Source: Clostridiales bacterium
GTDB taxonomy: Bacteria > Bacillota > Clostridia > Christensenellales > Aristaeellaceae
Assembly (NCBI GenBank): GCA_015056055.1
Contig: SVHC01000009.1
Coordinates: 1-64,000 of the forward strand
Reading direction: 5' to 3'
Length of the DNA stretch: 64,000 bases
The notes under the pieces are model-generated. The model saw only the letters and a program-made list of their open reading frames with translations. It was not told where the DNA came from and did not search any database. The position numbers and the translations under genes were made by a program. Positions 1 to 8,691 of this stretch are shown here, piece by piece. Every line of letters begins with the position of its first letter. Within the stretch, counting starts at the first letter, position 1.

Positions 1-110
1 CCTTTCTCCGCACTGGCCAGCACTGCGTTTGCCCAGTGTTCCGTGGCGGCGCTCGAAGTTTGCCGCCACTTCAGCCTTCGGCCTCCGGAATCCGTCGGCT
101 ATTCTTATCA
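1..110 (-). repeat. Modular hairpin repeat, end of an array
   Basis: Read on the minus strand, this stretch follows the same grammar as the larger arrays near 11 and 16 kb. It has a GCC/GGC hairpin with a GAA loop, then TGAAG, then a long stem (GGCGGC/GCCGCC), then CGGAACA, then another stem (CTGG/CCAG) and TGCG. The stem sequences differ from the other arrays while the linkers are the same. The element runs off the left edge of the window. I see no gene between 1 and 196. Confidence 0.6.
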
Positions 111-118
111 ATTCAAAC

Positions 119-152
119 ACACAACCCTCAGGCAGCTGCCTGAGGGTTGTGT
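119..152. terminator. Perfect 34-bp palindrome, likely transcription stop
   Basis: Two 17-nt arms meet with no spacer (left arm ACACAACCCTCAGGCAG). The palindrome lies about 45 bp beyond the stop of the minus-strand URO-D gene at 197. The T-run on either side is weak, so terminator function is inferred from position and stem strength. Confidence 0.6.
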
Positions 153-196
153 TGTCAAAAGCTTAATTGCAGCAGTAAATCGCCCGCCACAATATG

Positions 197-1216
197 TTAT
201 TCCGCCGCTGCTTCCGCCATGGCCTGAATGTTTTCCCACGGCACATCGGGCAGGATGGATTCATGGCTGGGGGAAACGACGTAATTCGGTCCGAAAATAT
301 CGCGGAGGCGGCGAACCTCGTCCTTGATCTGCGCAGGCGTTCCATTGGGCAAAAGCAGCTGCGTATCCACGCCGCCGACGAAAACAATCTTGCCACCAAA
401 ATCGCGCTGCAGCGTTTCGGCATCCATTTTGGCTGCGCGTGCCTGAATGGGATGCAGCGCATCCACGCCGGCATCGATCAGCATGGGAATCACGCGGTGA
501 ATCGATCCGCACGAATGCAAAAGCACCTTCATGCCATGCCTGTGCGCCTGATCGGTGAATTTGCGGAAGCCCGGCATGATGAACCTTTCAAACAGTTTCG
601 GAGAAATAAACGTATCCAGCTGCGTGCCGAAATCATTGCCGAAGAAGAACATATCGATCTTGCCCTTCGCCTGTTCAAAAAGCTTTTCATTGGCCTGCAG
701 ATAGAAATCGACCACATGATCAGTCACCGCGTCCACGACCTCGGGATCGGTGAGCATTTTCACAAAATAATTTTCCATGCCGAAATAATCGCACACCACA
801 TGGAAAAAGCACGACCAGCTGCCCGAAAGCACCGCCTGACCTTTTTCGATGGTGCGGTCAATCTCGGCAATGGTGCGGCTGAAATCCACATACTTCACAT
901 CCGGCCATTCGGCGGCATGCACCTCATCCGGATCCTCGCATTCGGCAAAGATGCCGGGTGCGCTGAGCGAATCCTGAGCAAGTCCCTTATGATGATCAAA
1001 CATCGGCTTGCCTTCGGGATGATTGTAATATCCGACAGCATCCGGCATAACCCAGCGGCAGGTGCTGCCCAGTTTGAGACCCAGTTCAAAATCGTCCTTC
1101 ACATCGAATTTGGAAAAAAGGTTTTTGCGGCTTGCAGGATTCGGGTCGCCGTGCCAGAATCCGCTGTGATTGGCGGAATGATTCAAAATGGCATTCAGAT
1201 GTTCGCGTCCGGTCAT
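197..1216 (-). CDS. URO-D-fold methyltransferase-like protein
   Basis: About 339 aa, related to the uroporphyrinogen decarboxylase superfamily. That superfamily also contains the corrinoid methyltransferases MtaA and CmuA. The C-terminal half carries the family pattern HSCGSIHRVIPMLIDAGVDA followed by HPIQ. The N-terminal signature of true HemE is absent, so a haem pathway role is unlikely and the substrate is unknown. The start chosen is the ATG at 1216, which has AAGGG 6 nt upstream. An in-frame ATG at 1240 overlaps the upstream stop but lacks a ribosome site. It is the last gene of an operon with a PLP enzyme and a D-aminoacylase, so a role in handling an unusual amino acid or methylated compound is possible but inferred. 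Confidence 0.8.
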   Translation of the reverse strand: MTGREHLNAILNHSANHSGFWHGDPNPASRKNLFSKFDVKDDFELGLKLGSTCRWVMPDAVGYYNHPEGKPMFDHHKGLAQDSLSAPGIFAECEDPDEVHAAEWPDVKYVDFSRTIAEIDRTIEKGQAVLSGSWSCFFHVVCDYFGMENYFVKMLTDPEVVDAVTDHVVDFYLQANEKLFEQAKGKIDMFFFGNDFGTQLDTFISPKLFERFIMPGFRKFTDQAHRHGMKVLLHSCGSIHRVIPMLIDAGVDALHPIQARAAKMDAETLQRDFGGKIVFVGGVDTQLLLPNGTPAQIKDEVRRLRDIFGPNYVVSPSHESILPDVPWENIQAMAEAAAE

Positions 1217-1239
1217 GTAATTCCCTTCTTTCATACGCA

Positions 1240-2184
1240 TCAGTCGTTCATATCGATTGCAAACAGGCCGCCTGCGCCGCCCGTGTGCAGGAACAGTACG
1301 GTTTCGCCCGGCTTGAACGCGCCTTCCTTCGCCATGGCGATAAGGCCTGCAAAGGCTTTTCCCGTATAGACCGGATCGAGGAAAATGCCTTCCTCGCGTG
1401 CCATCATGGATACGGCTGCATTGCCTTCCTCAGAGGCAATCGCATAACCCGGGCCGCACATATCGCGCAGAGCGAAGTCCTCCTGCGTGATTTCAACATC
1501 CGCGCCCAGAAGCGCCGCCGCCTCGCGCATAAGCGCGGGGGTAATTTCGTCAAACGGGTCGGTATCGACCATCATGCCGGTAACGCGCGTTCCGGGCAGG
1601 AACAGTTTTGCGCCCAGAGCCATTCCCGCCATGGTGCCGCCGCTGCCCTCGGCGCAGATGATGTGATCAAAATGCATGCCCTGATCGCGGATTTCGCGCG
1701 CGCATTCCACATAGCCAAGCGTGCCCAGCGCATTCGAGCCGCCGCAGGGAATCTTGTAATAGGGCTTGCCGGATGCTTCGCCCACGCGGTCCATCTCGGC
1801 ATAAATATCGGCATAGTCGCCCGTATCCATAAAGCGCACGTCAACGCCCATCAGGGAATTGAGCAGCTGATTGCCCTTTTTCTCCGTCACGCCGCGCTTT
1901 TTGAGAATCAGAATGGGCTCCATGCCCAATTTCCTTGCGGATGCCGCTGTGAGCATGGCATGGTTTGACTGCGCGCCGCCGGTAGTGAACACGATTTCGG
2001 CGCCCTTTTCCTTCGCATCGGCAAGCAGGTATTCCAGCTTGCGCACCTTGTTGCCGCCAAGCGCAATGCCTGTCATGTCGTCGCGCTTGATATAGATATC
2101 CGCACCCAGAATGCGGCTGATATTGTGCAGCTTCTGAATGGGAGTGGGGAATATACCCAGAGATACTTTGGGGAATTCTTTCAT
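1240..2184 (-). CDS. PLP-dependent D-cysteine desulfhydrase / ACC deaminase family
   Basis: 314 aa, the normal length for this fold-type II PLP family. The PLP-binding lysine is K46 in GGNKVRK. The substrate or phosphate loop TTGGAQSNH is at 68-75, and a glycine-rich EGSGGTMAG loop follows. D-cysteine desulfhydrase converts D-cysteine to pyruvate, sulfide and ammonia; relatives act on D-serine or 1-aminocyclopropane-1-carboxylate, and sequence alone does not separate them. The gene lies 14 nt downstream of an N-acyl-D-amino-acid deacylase in the same operon. That context favours a D-amino acid substrate released by deacylation. Confidence 0.82.
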   Translation of the reverse strand: MKEFPKVSLGIFPTPIQKLHNISRILGADIYIKRDDMTGIALGGNKVRKLEYLLADAKEKGAEIVFTTGGAQSNHAMLTAASARKLGMEPILILKKRGVTEKKGNQLLNSLMGVDVRFMDTGDYADIYAEMDRVGEASGKPYYKIPCGGSNALGTLGYVECAREIRDQGMHFDHIICAEGSGGTMAGMALGAKLFLPGTRVTGMMVDTDPFDEITPALMREAAALLGADVEITQEDFALRDMCGPGYAIASEEGNAAVSMMAREEGIFLDPVYTGKAFAGLIAMAKEGAFKPGETVLFLHTGGAGGLFAIDMND

Positions 2185-2198
2185 AGCCCGAATACTCC

Positions 2199-3743
2199 TT
2201 ATCGTGTTTTTCTCAGGAAATGACCGTTTCTTGCTTCTGTCTGGCGTCCGTCCAGAATGGCAATTTCGCCGCCGACCAGCACATGGCGCATGCCATTTGC
2301 CTTCGCCACGGGCGCAAGATATGTTGCGCCGGGTACAAATGTATCCGGATCGAATACCGCAATATCGGCAATCATGCCCGCCTTCAGCCGTCCGCGGTCC
2401 GAAAGACCGATCAAATCGGCAGGCTTTGAAGTTACGCGGCGCACCGCCTCCTCCACGGAGCAGATTCCATGCTCCCTTGCAAGGCGGAAAAATTCCGGAA
2501 TCGTAGCGTAAGAGCGCGGATGCGGATTTGTTGAAACCTTTTCAGGTTCAACCGGTAGGGAATAGCCGTCCGAACCAATGCCGATATCCTTGGAAAGGAA
2601 GAACAGCATATCTTCCTCGCTCATTACAAAGAAAATGCAGCTTGCCTGACCGCGCGTGCGGACGAGAACTTCCGCAGCGGCTTCGGCATAATCCTGCGTA
2701 TGCAGGTATTCCTCGGCAACAAAGCGCAGCGTTTTGCCGACAATCTCCGGCCAGTATCCGCCGTCCGAAGAGAACAGGCAGGTTTCCGCGCGCTCGCTAT
2801 TAAAATAATGGCCGCGGATATTTTCGATGATCTCCGCGCGGCGCTCGCTTTGTAAAAACGCCGCAACAGCCTCATCGCCGCCGTCGCGGCTCCATTTGGG
2901 GCAGCGAATGGTAAGTCCCGTAGCAGAAGCCGTAAAAGGATAGATATCCGCCGTAAGCGCAATTCCGCAGCGGCGCAGCGCCTCGATTTCGGCCCAGACT
3001 TCCTTCGCCGTCCCGTGAACGCGGAAATTATCAATTTTCAGATGCGATATATGCACATGCGCGCCGGATACGCGGCCGATTTCCGCAAGCTCCCGGATAG
3101 CTTCCCGAACCTGCATTCCTTCGCTTCGCATATGGCAGGGGACAAGGCCGTTAAATTCCGCCGCCACGCCCGCAAGGGACGAAAGTTCATCCGCCGGTGC
3201 AAAAAATCCCGGCGAATATTCCAGCCCCAAGGACATTCCCCATGCGCCGGCCTGTAAATCCCTTCGCAGCAGGGCGCGCATTTTTTCCAGTTCTTCCTGC
3301 GTTGCCGGTCGGTCATCCAGACCCACAACCGATGCACGCAGGCTTCCGTGCCCCACAAGCAGAGCCTGATTTACAGCCATGGAATAGCCGCCATCCTCAA
3401 AGGCGCGAACAAAGGCATCAAAGCTTTCCCATGATTCGTCATAATCCGGCCTTTTGGGAAAAGGGCTTGACCCGCACTGACCTGTGATTTCCGTTGTGAT
3501 TCCCTGATACAGTTTCGATGCGCAGGAGCCGTCCCGAAGAAAGCAGGTGTCCGAATGCGCATGGGAATCTATAAAGCCCGGCGCCACGGCGCAGCCTTCG
3601 CCATCCAGAATTTTTTTCGCCGCCATGCCTTTTAAATCGCCGATGGCAGTGATTTTTCCATCTTTCACAGCGATATCCGCCCGGAAAGCCTCCGCACCGG
3701 TGCCATCCATCACCATGCCCCCGCGAATGATAATATCCTGCAT
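2199..3743 (-). CDS. N-acyl-D-amino-acid deacylase (amidohydrolase)
   Basis: 514 aa, full length for the D-aminoacylase branch of the amidohydrolase superfamily. The N-terminal beta sandwich leads into the metal-binding GFIDSHAHSD (H61 and H63). The later GAHVHISHLK provides further barrel ligands, and a second small beta domain at the C-terminus contains GMIADIAVFD. It would hydrolyse N-acyl-D-amino acids to a D-amino acid and a carboxylate in the cytoplasm; there is no signal peptide. It is the first gene of the minus-strand operon. The product could feed the PLP enzyme encoded next, which is an inference from order and spacing. Confidence 0.88.
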   Translation of the reverse strand: MQDIIIRGGMVMDGTGAEAFRADIAVKDGKITAIGDLKGMAAKKILDGEGCAVAPGFIDSHAHSDTCFLRDGSCASKLYQGITTEITGQCGSSPFPKRPDYDESWESFDAFVRAFEDGGYSMAVNQALLVGHGSLRASVVGLDDRPATQEELEKMRALLRRDLQAGAWGMSLGLEYSPGFFAPADELSSLAGVAAEFNGLVPCHMRSEGMQVREAIRELAEIGRVSGAHVHISHLKIDNFRVHGTAKEVWAEIEALRRCGIALTADIYPFTASATGLTIRCPKWSRDGGDEAVAAFLQSERRAEIIENIRGHYFNSERAETCLFSSDGGYWPEIVGKTLRFVAEEYLHTQDYAEAAAEVLVRTRGQASCIFFVMSEEDMLFFLSKDIGIGSDGYSLPVEPEKVSTNPHPRSYATIPEFFRLAREHGICSVEEAVRRVTSKPADLIGLSDRGRLKAGMIADIAVFDPDTFVPGATYLAPVAKANGMRHVLVGGEIAILDGRQTEARNGHFLRKTR

Positions 3744-3787
3744 AAAAAATATCCCGCCGTTTCTGAATCCATACCGTATATATTGTC

Positions 3788-3816
3788 ATTATAGCACACC
3801 GCCCGCTTTGCAGCAA
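3788..3816 (-). promoter_or_regulatory. Promoter of the D-aminoacylase operon
   Basis: On the minus strand the hexamers are TTGCTG (3816-3811) and TATAAT (3793-3788) with a 17-nt spacer. It faces away from the plus-strand promoter at 3833. Confidence 0.7.
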
Positions 3817-3832
3817 GAATTATGCAATCTCA

Positions 3833-3861
3833 TTGACTGCGCCCGTTCCAAATGGTATAGT
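3833..3861 (+). promoter_or_regulatory. Promoter of the glycosidase-like gene
   Basis: TTGACT (3833-3838), a 17-nt spacer and TATAGT (3856-3861). The gene start is 37 nt beyond the -10 box. Confidence 0.75.
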
Positions 3862-3897
3862 AGATTCAGAATTATATCAATCCGAAAGGGTGATTCG

Positions 3898-5676
3898 ATG
3901 CCTGATATTTCCATTGCAAATACCGCTCCGTGGCACAACGAATGCACGGATACCTATTTTTTCGGCAACTCCATTGTTGGCGCATCCGGAAAACCGGACG
4001 GCGAATGGACGTTCTCCATCGGCCCGGATTATACGTCGCCCAACTATATTTCCTCTGAAAAGCTGTACATTCTGCGCGGCGAAACGCGCATGGACGTATG
4101 CCTGAATATGCGCCGTCTGCGCGGCGCGGGAATCTTCCGCGGCGAATGGGAAGCGGATGGCATCCGCATGACCGTATATGATTTTGCGCCGCCGGAAATG
4201 CCCGTTACGCTGCGCCGCATCCATATCGACGGTGCAGACAGCAATGTCACCGTGTGCGCACAAATCGTGCCCTTTGAATGCGAAACGGAGTCGGATAATG
4301 CAGGCGTATCCATCATCAAGGATACCTCGCGCTACTGCTTCGGCAACCGCGAAACACTGAACTGGGCTGAGCGCCGCTGCCGTATTTTCTTTGCAAACGG
4401 CAATGCGCAGCAGGATGGGGAACTCTTTATCCTTTGCGCCAAGCCCGACGAAAACGGCATCTGCACACTGGTGCACCACCATTCCTACGGTGAAGAAGCT
4501 GTTCCTGTCATTGATTCCGAAAAATCTTTCAATGATACTCTTGCTTACTGGACCGAATGGTTCAAAGCCGGACACATGCCCAAGGCGGCAAATCAGCGCG
4601 ATGCGGACGCACTGGAATCTCTTCTTTTGTGCGTGAAAATGCAGCAAAACCGCGACGGCGGTTCCATTGCAGGCATCCGCAAATATGCCAATTCCTACAT
4701 CCGTGACACGCACGGCGGCATGCGACTGCTGCTTGCAACCGGTCACCACGCAGAAGTTCGTACACTGCTTTCCAATATCCACTCTCGCTGGGAGCGTGCA
4801 GGATTCGTCCCCAACTGGTGGTCCATGGGTTCGGATACATTCATCGGCCATTCCTTCAACAACGACGCCTCCGAAGTCACGGCTTATTATATCTTCATGG
4901 CGCGCGACTACCTGAAAGCCACGAAAGACGAGGAATTTATTGCATCCATCATGCCGTCTCTTTCCTGGGCTGCGCATGCACAGCTTGACTGGCTGCGCAC
5001 GCACGACTATACCATAGATTTCAACGGCGATGAAACCGAGCAGTACTGCTGCAATAAGGACGGCGAGGAATACGGCCGATTTGACTGCCATGCAGGTTAT
5101 GAGTGGAAGCACGAATACCTTTCTTTCCCCTCCATGTCTGCGGCGATTGCCTCGCTGGAATGGTACGCAAAAAAGACGGGCGAGGATATTTCCGCCGATA
5201 TCGCCGCACTGCGCGCAAAGATTGACGAAGTATTCTGGGACAGCAACCGAAATATTCACATCTGGGCTGCCGAAAAGGGCGAAAACGGCTTTGTGCACCA
5301 CAACGGTCGCCTGACGAATTACATGCTGCTGCCCGTTTGGGTGGGCGCTTCCCTCACGGAAGAACGCGAAAAAACCGATGCGCTTGCCGCAAAGGAATTC
5401 CGCCGCGAAGACGGCTTCCTGCCCAACTGCCCCGAAGTGATGCCCGGATTCTGCGGCCATACGATGGGTCTGTTCCTGTATTCCATGCTTGCTTTGGGCG
5501 ATAAAGAAACTGCCGATACTGCCGCGCGCACGATTCTGGATTCCCCGCTTCTTTCCATGTACGGCACGGTATCCGAATTCTACGGCCCGTCCTGCACTTC
5601 CAACGGCCACAACTGCCGCGCATTCGAAGGCGGCATTTTGGGCGAAGCGCTGGTGAAGTATTTCGAGTCCCGGTAA
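3898..5676 (+). CDS. Six-hairpin (alpha/alpha)6 glycosidase-like protein
   Basis: 592 aa from the ATG at 3898, which has GAAAGGGTG just upstream and a good promoter ending at 3861. The open frame continues further upstream, but that part lies within the promoter. The N-terminal third is beta-rich. The C-terminal two thirds resembles the six-hairpin toroid of families such as GH15, GH65 or GH116, with aromatic- and acid-rich segments (PNWWSMGSDTFIGHSFNND, DGFLPNCPEVMPGFCGHTMG). There is no signal peptide, so it would act on imported oligosaccharides. I cannot assign a GH family or catalytic acids with confidence. It is a monocistronic unit. Confidence 0.7.
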   Translation: MPDISIANTAPWHNECTDTYFFGNSIVGASGKPDGEWTFSIGPDYTSPNYISSEKLYILRGETRMDVCLNMRRLRGAGIFRGEWEADGIRMTVYDFAPPEMPVTLRRIHIDGADSNVTVCAQIVPFECETESDNAGVSIIKDTSRYCFGNRETLNWAERRCRIFFANGNAQQDGELFILCAKPDENGICTLVHHHSYGEEAVPVIDSEKSFNDTLAYWTEWFKAGHMPKAANQRDADALESLLLCVKMQQNRDGGSIAGIRKYANSYIRDTHGGMRLLLATGHHAEVRTLLSNIHSRWERAGFVPNWWSMGSDTFIGHSFNNDASEVTAYYIFMARDYLKATKDEEFIASIMPSLSWAAHAQLDWLRTHDYTIDFNGDETEQYCCNKDGEEYGRFDCHAGYEWKHEYLSFPSMSAAIASLEWYAKKTGEDISADIAALRAKIDEVFWDSNRNIHIWAAEKGENGFVHHNGRLTNYMLLPVWVGASLTEEREKTDALAAKEFRREDGFLPNCPEVMPGFCGHTMGLFLYSMLALGDKETADTAARTILDSPLLSMYGTVSEFYGPSCTSNGHNCRAFEGGILGEALVKYFESR

Positions 5677-5731
5677 TGCTGCTACATGCCCTATAGCTAC
5701 ATCTCATCAGCATTAACTAAAAAATATATTC

Positions 5732-5902
5732 AAATCCGCAGCGGCGGCGTGTACGCCGCGAGGAGCAGATTTTTTCGCAGGGGAAGCTTGCGACCCGAAG
5801 AAAAAATTGCCACCTTGCAGATTTCACGGCCGGAATCCATTGGATTCAAGTGAAATCTGGTGGGGGTGGTAGTGGCGGGGGAGTTTACTTCCCCGTCCAC
5901 AA
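5732..5902 (+). repeat. Dispersed putative structured RNA element, copy 1
   Basis: This 171-nt element matches 60400-60568 almost throughout. It contains a GCGGCG-TGTA-CGCCGC hairpin, an ATTTTTTCG...CGAAGAAAAAAT stem-loop, a nested stem AGATTTCA/TGAAATCT enclosing GAATCC/GGATTC, and a terminal GGGGGAG-TTTA-CTTCCCC hairpin. In copy 2 the nested stems are AGATTTTA/TAAAATCT and GAAATCT/AGATTTC: both arms changed and still pair. It is followed immediately by an intrinsic terminator. No ORF fits it. It fills most of the 5677-6078 gap. Confidence 0.75.
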
Positions 5903-5932
5903 AGCTGCCGCAGATGTACGGCAGCTTTTTTC
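5901..5932 (+). terminator. Intrinsic terminator after the structured repeat
   Basis: AAGCTGCCG pairs with CGGCAGCTT across an 8-nt loop and is followed by a T-run. It would end a plus-strand transcript of the glycosidase-like gene or of the repeat itself. Confidence 0.8.
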
Positions 5933-6034
5933 TGCATTTGTGCAACCGGCAGGCATATTCCATCCGTCCAATACATACGGGCAAATTGATGCAAAATATC
6001 ACCAAAATGCCGCACAATACGCTCTCACATATGC

Positions 6035-6040
6035 TATAAT
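6035..6040 (+). promoter_or_regulatory. -10 box of the PBP gene
   Basis: TATAAT lies 38 nt before the PBP start codon, with no convincing -35 hexamer at the usual spacing. Weak evidence beyond the perfect -10. Confidence 0.4.
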
Positions 6041-6078
6041 ATAGCATGATGTTTTGACCTTACAGACGGGAGGAAACT

Positions 6079-8556
6079 ATGTCTAAATCCAAAGGCTTTT
6101 TCAAACCGCGGCACGGCGAAGCCAATTTTGTGCTTTCGGTATTTATGTCATCCGCCAAAATGATGGTGCTGGTGATTCTGATTCTTATGATTTCCGGCGT
6201 AGGCCTTTTGCTCGGCGTAGCGAAAGCATGGATTGAAACTTCGCCGGAGCTGGATTTGAGCGTTTTTAATTCGCAGGCGCAGACCTCATTCATATACGAC
6301 AAATACGGGACCCTTATCACGGAATTTTCCGGCACGGAAAACCGTATCAGTGCAACACTGGATGAAATCCCGCAAATGCTGATCGATGCCGTGATCACAA
6401 TTGAGGACGCACGCTTTTTTGAGCATAACGGTGTGGACGTAAAACGCATCGTGGGCGCGTTTGTTCAGAACCTGATGAACAATTCCATGCAGGGCGGCTC
6501 CACCATTACGCAGCAGCTGGTGAAGCTGACAATGCTTTCCAGCGAGCAGACCTACAAGCGCAAACTGCAGGAAGCCTATCTCGCCCTGCAGCTGGAAGAG
6601 CAGATTTCCAAAGAAGAAATTCTGGAAGAGTATTTCAACACGATCTATCTGGGCGGCTCGGTCTACGGCGTAAAGGCAGCGGCAATGGACTACTTCGGAA
6701 AGGACCTTTCCGAGCTCACGCTGCGCGAATGCGCCATGATCGCCCGCATGATCCGCAATCCCACCCGTTACAATCCCCGCCGCTGCTATTACACGCTGAA
6801 GAAGCCCGAACAGTGCGAAGACGGCGCGGATTACGTTCTGGAGCAGATGCTCAAGCGCGGCGTTATTTCGCAGGCCGATTACGACGCAGCCATGAGTCAG
6901 AAGCTCAACGTAATCGAAACCAGCGCATCCAATTCCATGTACGACCATGCATGGTTCGTGGAATACGCAATTAATGACGTTGTGACCAAGATGCTGCGCG
7001 CGGAACACATGGAGGACACCTCTGCAAACCGCGCCATTATGGAGCAGCGCCTGCGCACCGGCGGATATCACATCTACACCACGCTGGATCCGGATATTCA
7101 GCACGCCGTGCAGAATGCCGTATCCAATTGGAACGGCTATCCTTCCACGCGCTATGCAACCGACGCCACCTACAAAGCCTCTCTCGGCGGTGGCGAATAC
7201 ATCGAAGTCGATCAGCCGCAGGCAGCCGTAACCATCATGGACTGGTCTACCGGCGAAATCGTGGCCATCATCGGCGGACGCGAAGAGCCTATTCAGAAAA
7301 AGCAGCTCAACCGCGCCTGGCAGATGGAAATGCCGGTCGGTTCCTCCATCAAGCCGCTTTCGGTATACGGCCCGGCAATCGACCTTGGCTATTCCCCGGC
7401 GACCGCTGTATTGAATCTGCCGGTCAAAATCGAGGAATGGGACAGCGAAAAGGGTTATCCTTCCAACTACGGCGGCAGCAGCTGGACCGGCGTGGAAACC
7501 ATGCGCCGCGCTATGACCAAGTCGCACAACTACGCCACAGCACAGGCTCTGTTTGAATACGTCACGATCAACAATTCCGTGGCATACCTTAAAAAGCTGG
7601 GCGTAAGCGCCGATCACATTGACGCAACCGGTTCCGGTCTGGCACTGGGTTCCTCCGGTATCACACCGCTGGAAATGGCCGCTGCATTCGGCGCAATCGC
7701 AAATTCAGGCACATATCTGGAACCCTATGCATTCACCGAAGTGCGCTATTCCGACAACCGCACGGTCTATCTGCGCGCAAGCGATGTGCAGATTTCGCAG
7801 CAGGCTTTCAAGGAATCCACCGCATGGCTTCTTGTCGATATGCTGGAAGACTGCGTCAGCAGCAGCGGTACCGGCAGCCGCGCCCGCTTCGGTGATATGA
7901 CCGTAGCAGGCAAAACGGGCACGAACTCCGATTCGCGCGGCGTGTTCTTCGCAGGCATGACGGGATATTATTCCTGCGCCGTCTGGATTGGACACGACAA
8001 TTACCGTCCGCTTGCATCCGACGCCACGGGCGGTTCCTATGCAGCGCCCCTGTGGAAGGAAGTCATGTCCGCCGCCTACAAAGCGGCAGGCATTACCCAG
8101 AACCGGGAAATCAACACCCGTTCCGCAAGGGACGTAGGGCTCAGAAAAGTAAGCGTCTGCGCCGTTTCAGGTTTGCTTCCCACCGAGGCATGCTATAACG
8201 ACATCGACGGATACGGCGTGGTTTCCGATTACTTCCTTGAAGGCACCGCTCCGACCGTACAGTGCAATATGCACCGCGCTGTGACCCTCTGCACGCAGAC
8301 GCATCTTCTGCCCGGCGCGAACTGCACCGCAGCCGAGATTTTCGGCGTGGTCTATGCGCCGGAAGGCCATCCGCTCCGCCTTGCCGATTCCGCAAGCGTG
8401 GTGCACAAGTATTTCACTTACGCCTCTGCCAACCGCAACGCGCTGGAAATCCCCGTCTGCACCGCCTGCCAGCCCTACATTCCGCCGCAGTACGGCTATG
8501 ATTACGGATACGGCGAGGGGTATGGAGACGACGGCAGCTACTGGGGCGGCTACTAA
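6079..8556 (+). CDS. Class A penicillin-binding protein (PBP1a type)
   Basis: 825 aa bifunctional peptidoglycan synthase. One membrane segment lies at about residues 27-52, with the rest outside the cell. The GT51 glycosyltransferase domain (about 80-260) shows EDARFFEHNGVD, QGGSTITQQLVK and the later RNPTRYNPRR. The transpeptidase domain has the SxxK serine in GSSIKPLS, SHN as the SxN motif, and KTGT. The C-terminal tail is rich in Gly, Tyr and Asp (GYDYGYGEGYGDDGSYWGGY), which is unusual. GGGAGG precedes the ATG. It is transcribed alone and ends at a strong terminator. Confidence 0.93.
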   Translation: MSKSKGFFKPRHGEANFVLSVFMSSAKMMVLVILILMISGVGLLLGVAKAWIETSPELDLSVFNSQAQTSFIYDKYGTLITEFSGTENRISATLDEIPQMLIDAVITIEDARFFEHNGVDVKRIVGAFVQNLMNNSMQGGSTITQQLVKLTMLSSEQTYKRKLQEAYLALQLEEQISKEEILEEYFNTIYLGGSVYGVKAAAMDYFGKDLSELTLRECAMIARMIRNPTRYNPRRCYYTLKKPEQCEDGADYVLEQMLKRGVISQADYDAAMSQKLNVIETSASNSMYDHAWFVEYAINDVVTKMLRAEHMEDTSANRAIMEQRLRTGGYHIYTTLDPDIQHAVQNAVSNWNGYPSTRYATDATYKASLGGGEYIEVDQPQAAVTIMDWSTGEIVAIIGGREEPIQKKQLNRAWQMEMPVGSSIKPLSVYGPAIDLGYSPATAVLNLPVKIEEWDSEKGYPSNYGGSSWTGVETMRRAMTKSHNYATAQALFEYVTINNSVAYLKKLGVSADHIDATGSGLALGSSGITPLEMAAAFGAIANSGTYLEPYAFTEVRYSDNRTVYLRASDVQISQQAFKESTAWLLVDMLEDCVSSSGTGSRARFGDMTVAGKTGTNSDSRGVFFAGMTGYYSCAVWIGHDNYRPLASDATGGSYAAPLWKEVMSAAYKAAGITQNREINTRSARDVGLRKVSVCAVSGLLPTEACYNDIDGYGVVSDYFLEGTAPTVQCNMHRAVTLCTQTHLLPGANCTAAEIFGVVYAPEGHPLRLADSASVVHKYFTYASANRNALEIPVCTACQPYIPPQYGYDYGYGEGYGDDGSYWGGY

Positions 8557-8586
8557 TCCGCTATTCTTGTCACTTTAATAATAAAT

Positions 8587-8612
8587 AGCCCCTTGAAAAA
8601 GGGGCTGTTTTG
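8587..8612 (+). terminator. Intrinsic terminator of the PBP gene
   Basis: AGCCCCTT-GAAA-AAGGGGCT followed by GTTTTG. The next gene's -35 hexamer (8593-8598) lies inside this hairpin. Confidence 0.85.
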
Positions 8613-8621
8613 CGTTATAAT
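8593..8621 (+). promoter_or_regulatory. Promoter of GNAT-asd, embedded in a terminator
   Basis: TTGAAA (8593-8598), a 17-nt spacer and TATAAT (8616-8621). The -35 sits in the loop side of the preceding terminator, so one sequence stops the PBP transcript and starts the next. Confidence 0.7.
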
Positions 8622-8691
8622 GCACTTTATTATGTTGTTAGAACGCGCAGGAAGCTGCCGTTCCCGCCAATTCGACCATAAGGACAGAAGC

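Noticed and set aside
194..1369. A 391-aa plus-strand frame opposite the URO-D gene
   Set aside because: No ribosome site or family resemblance; it is the antisense shadow of two well-supported minus-strand genes in a GC-rich third-position context.
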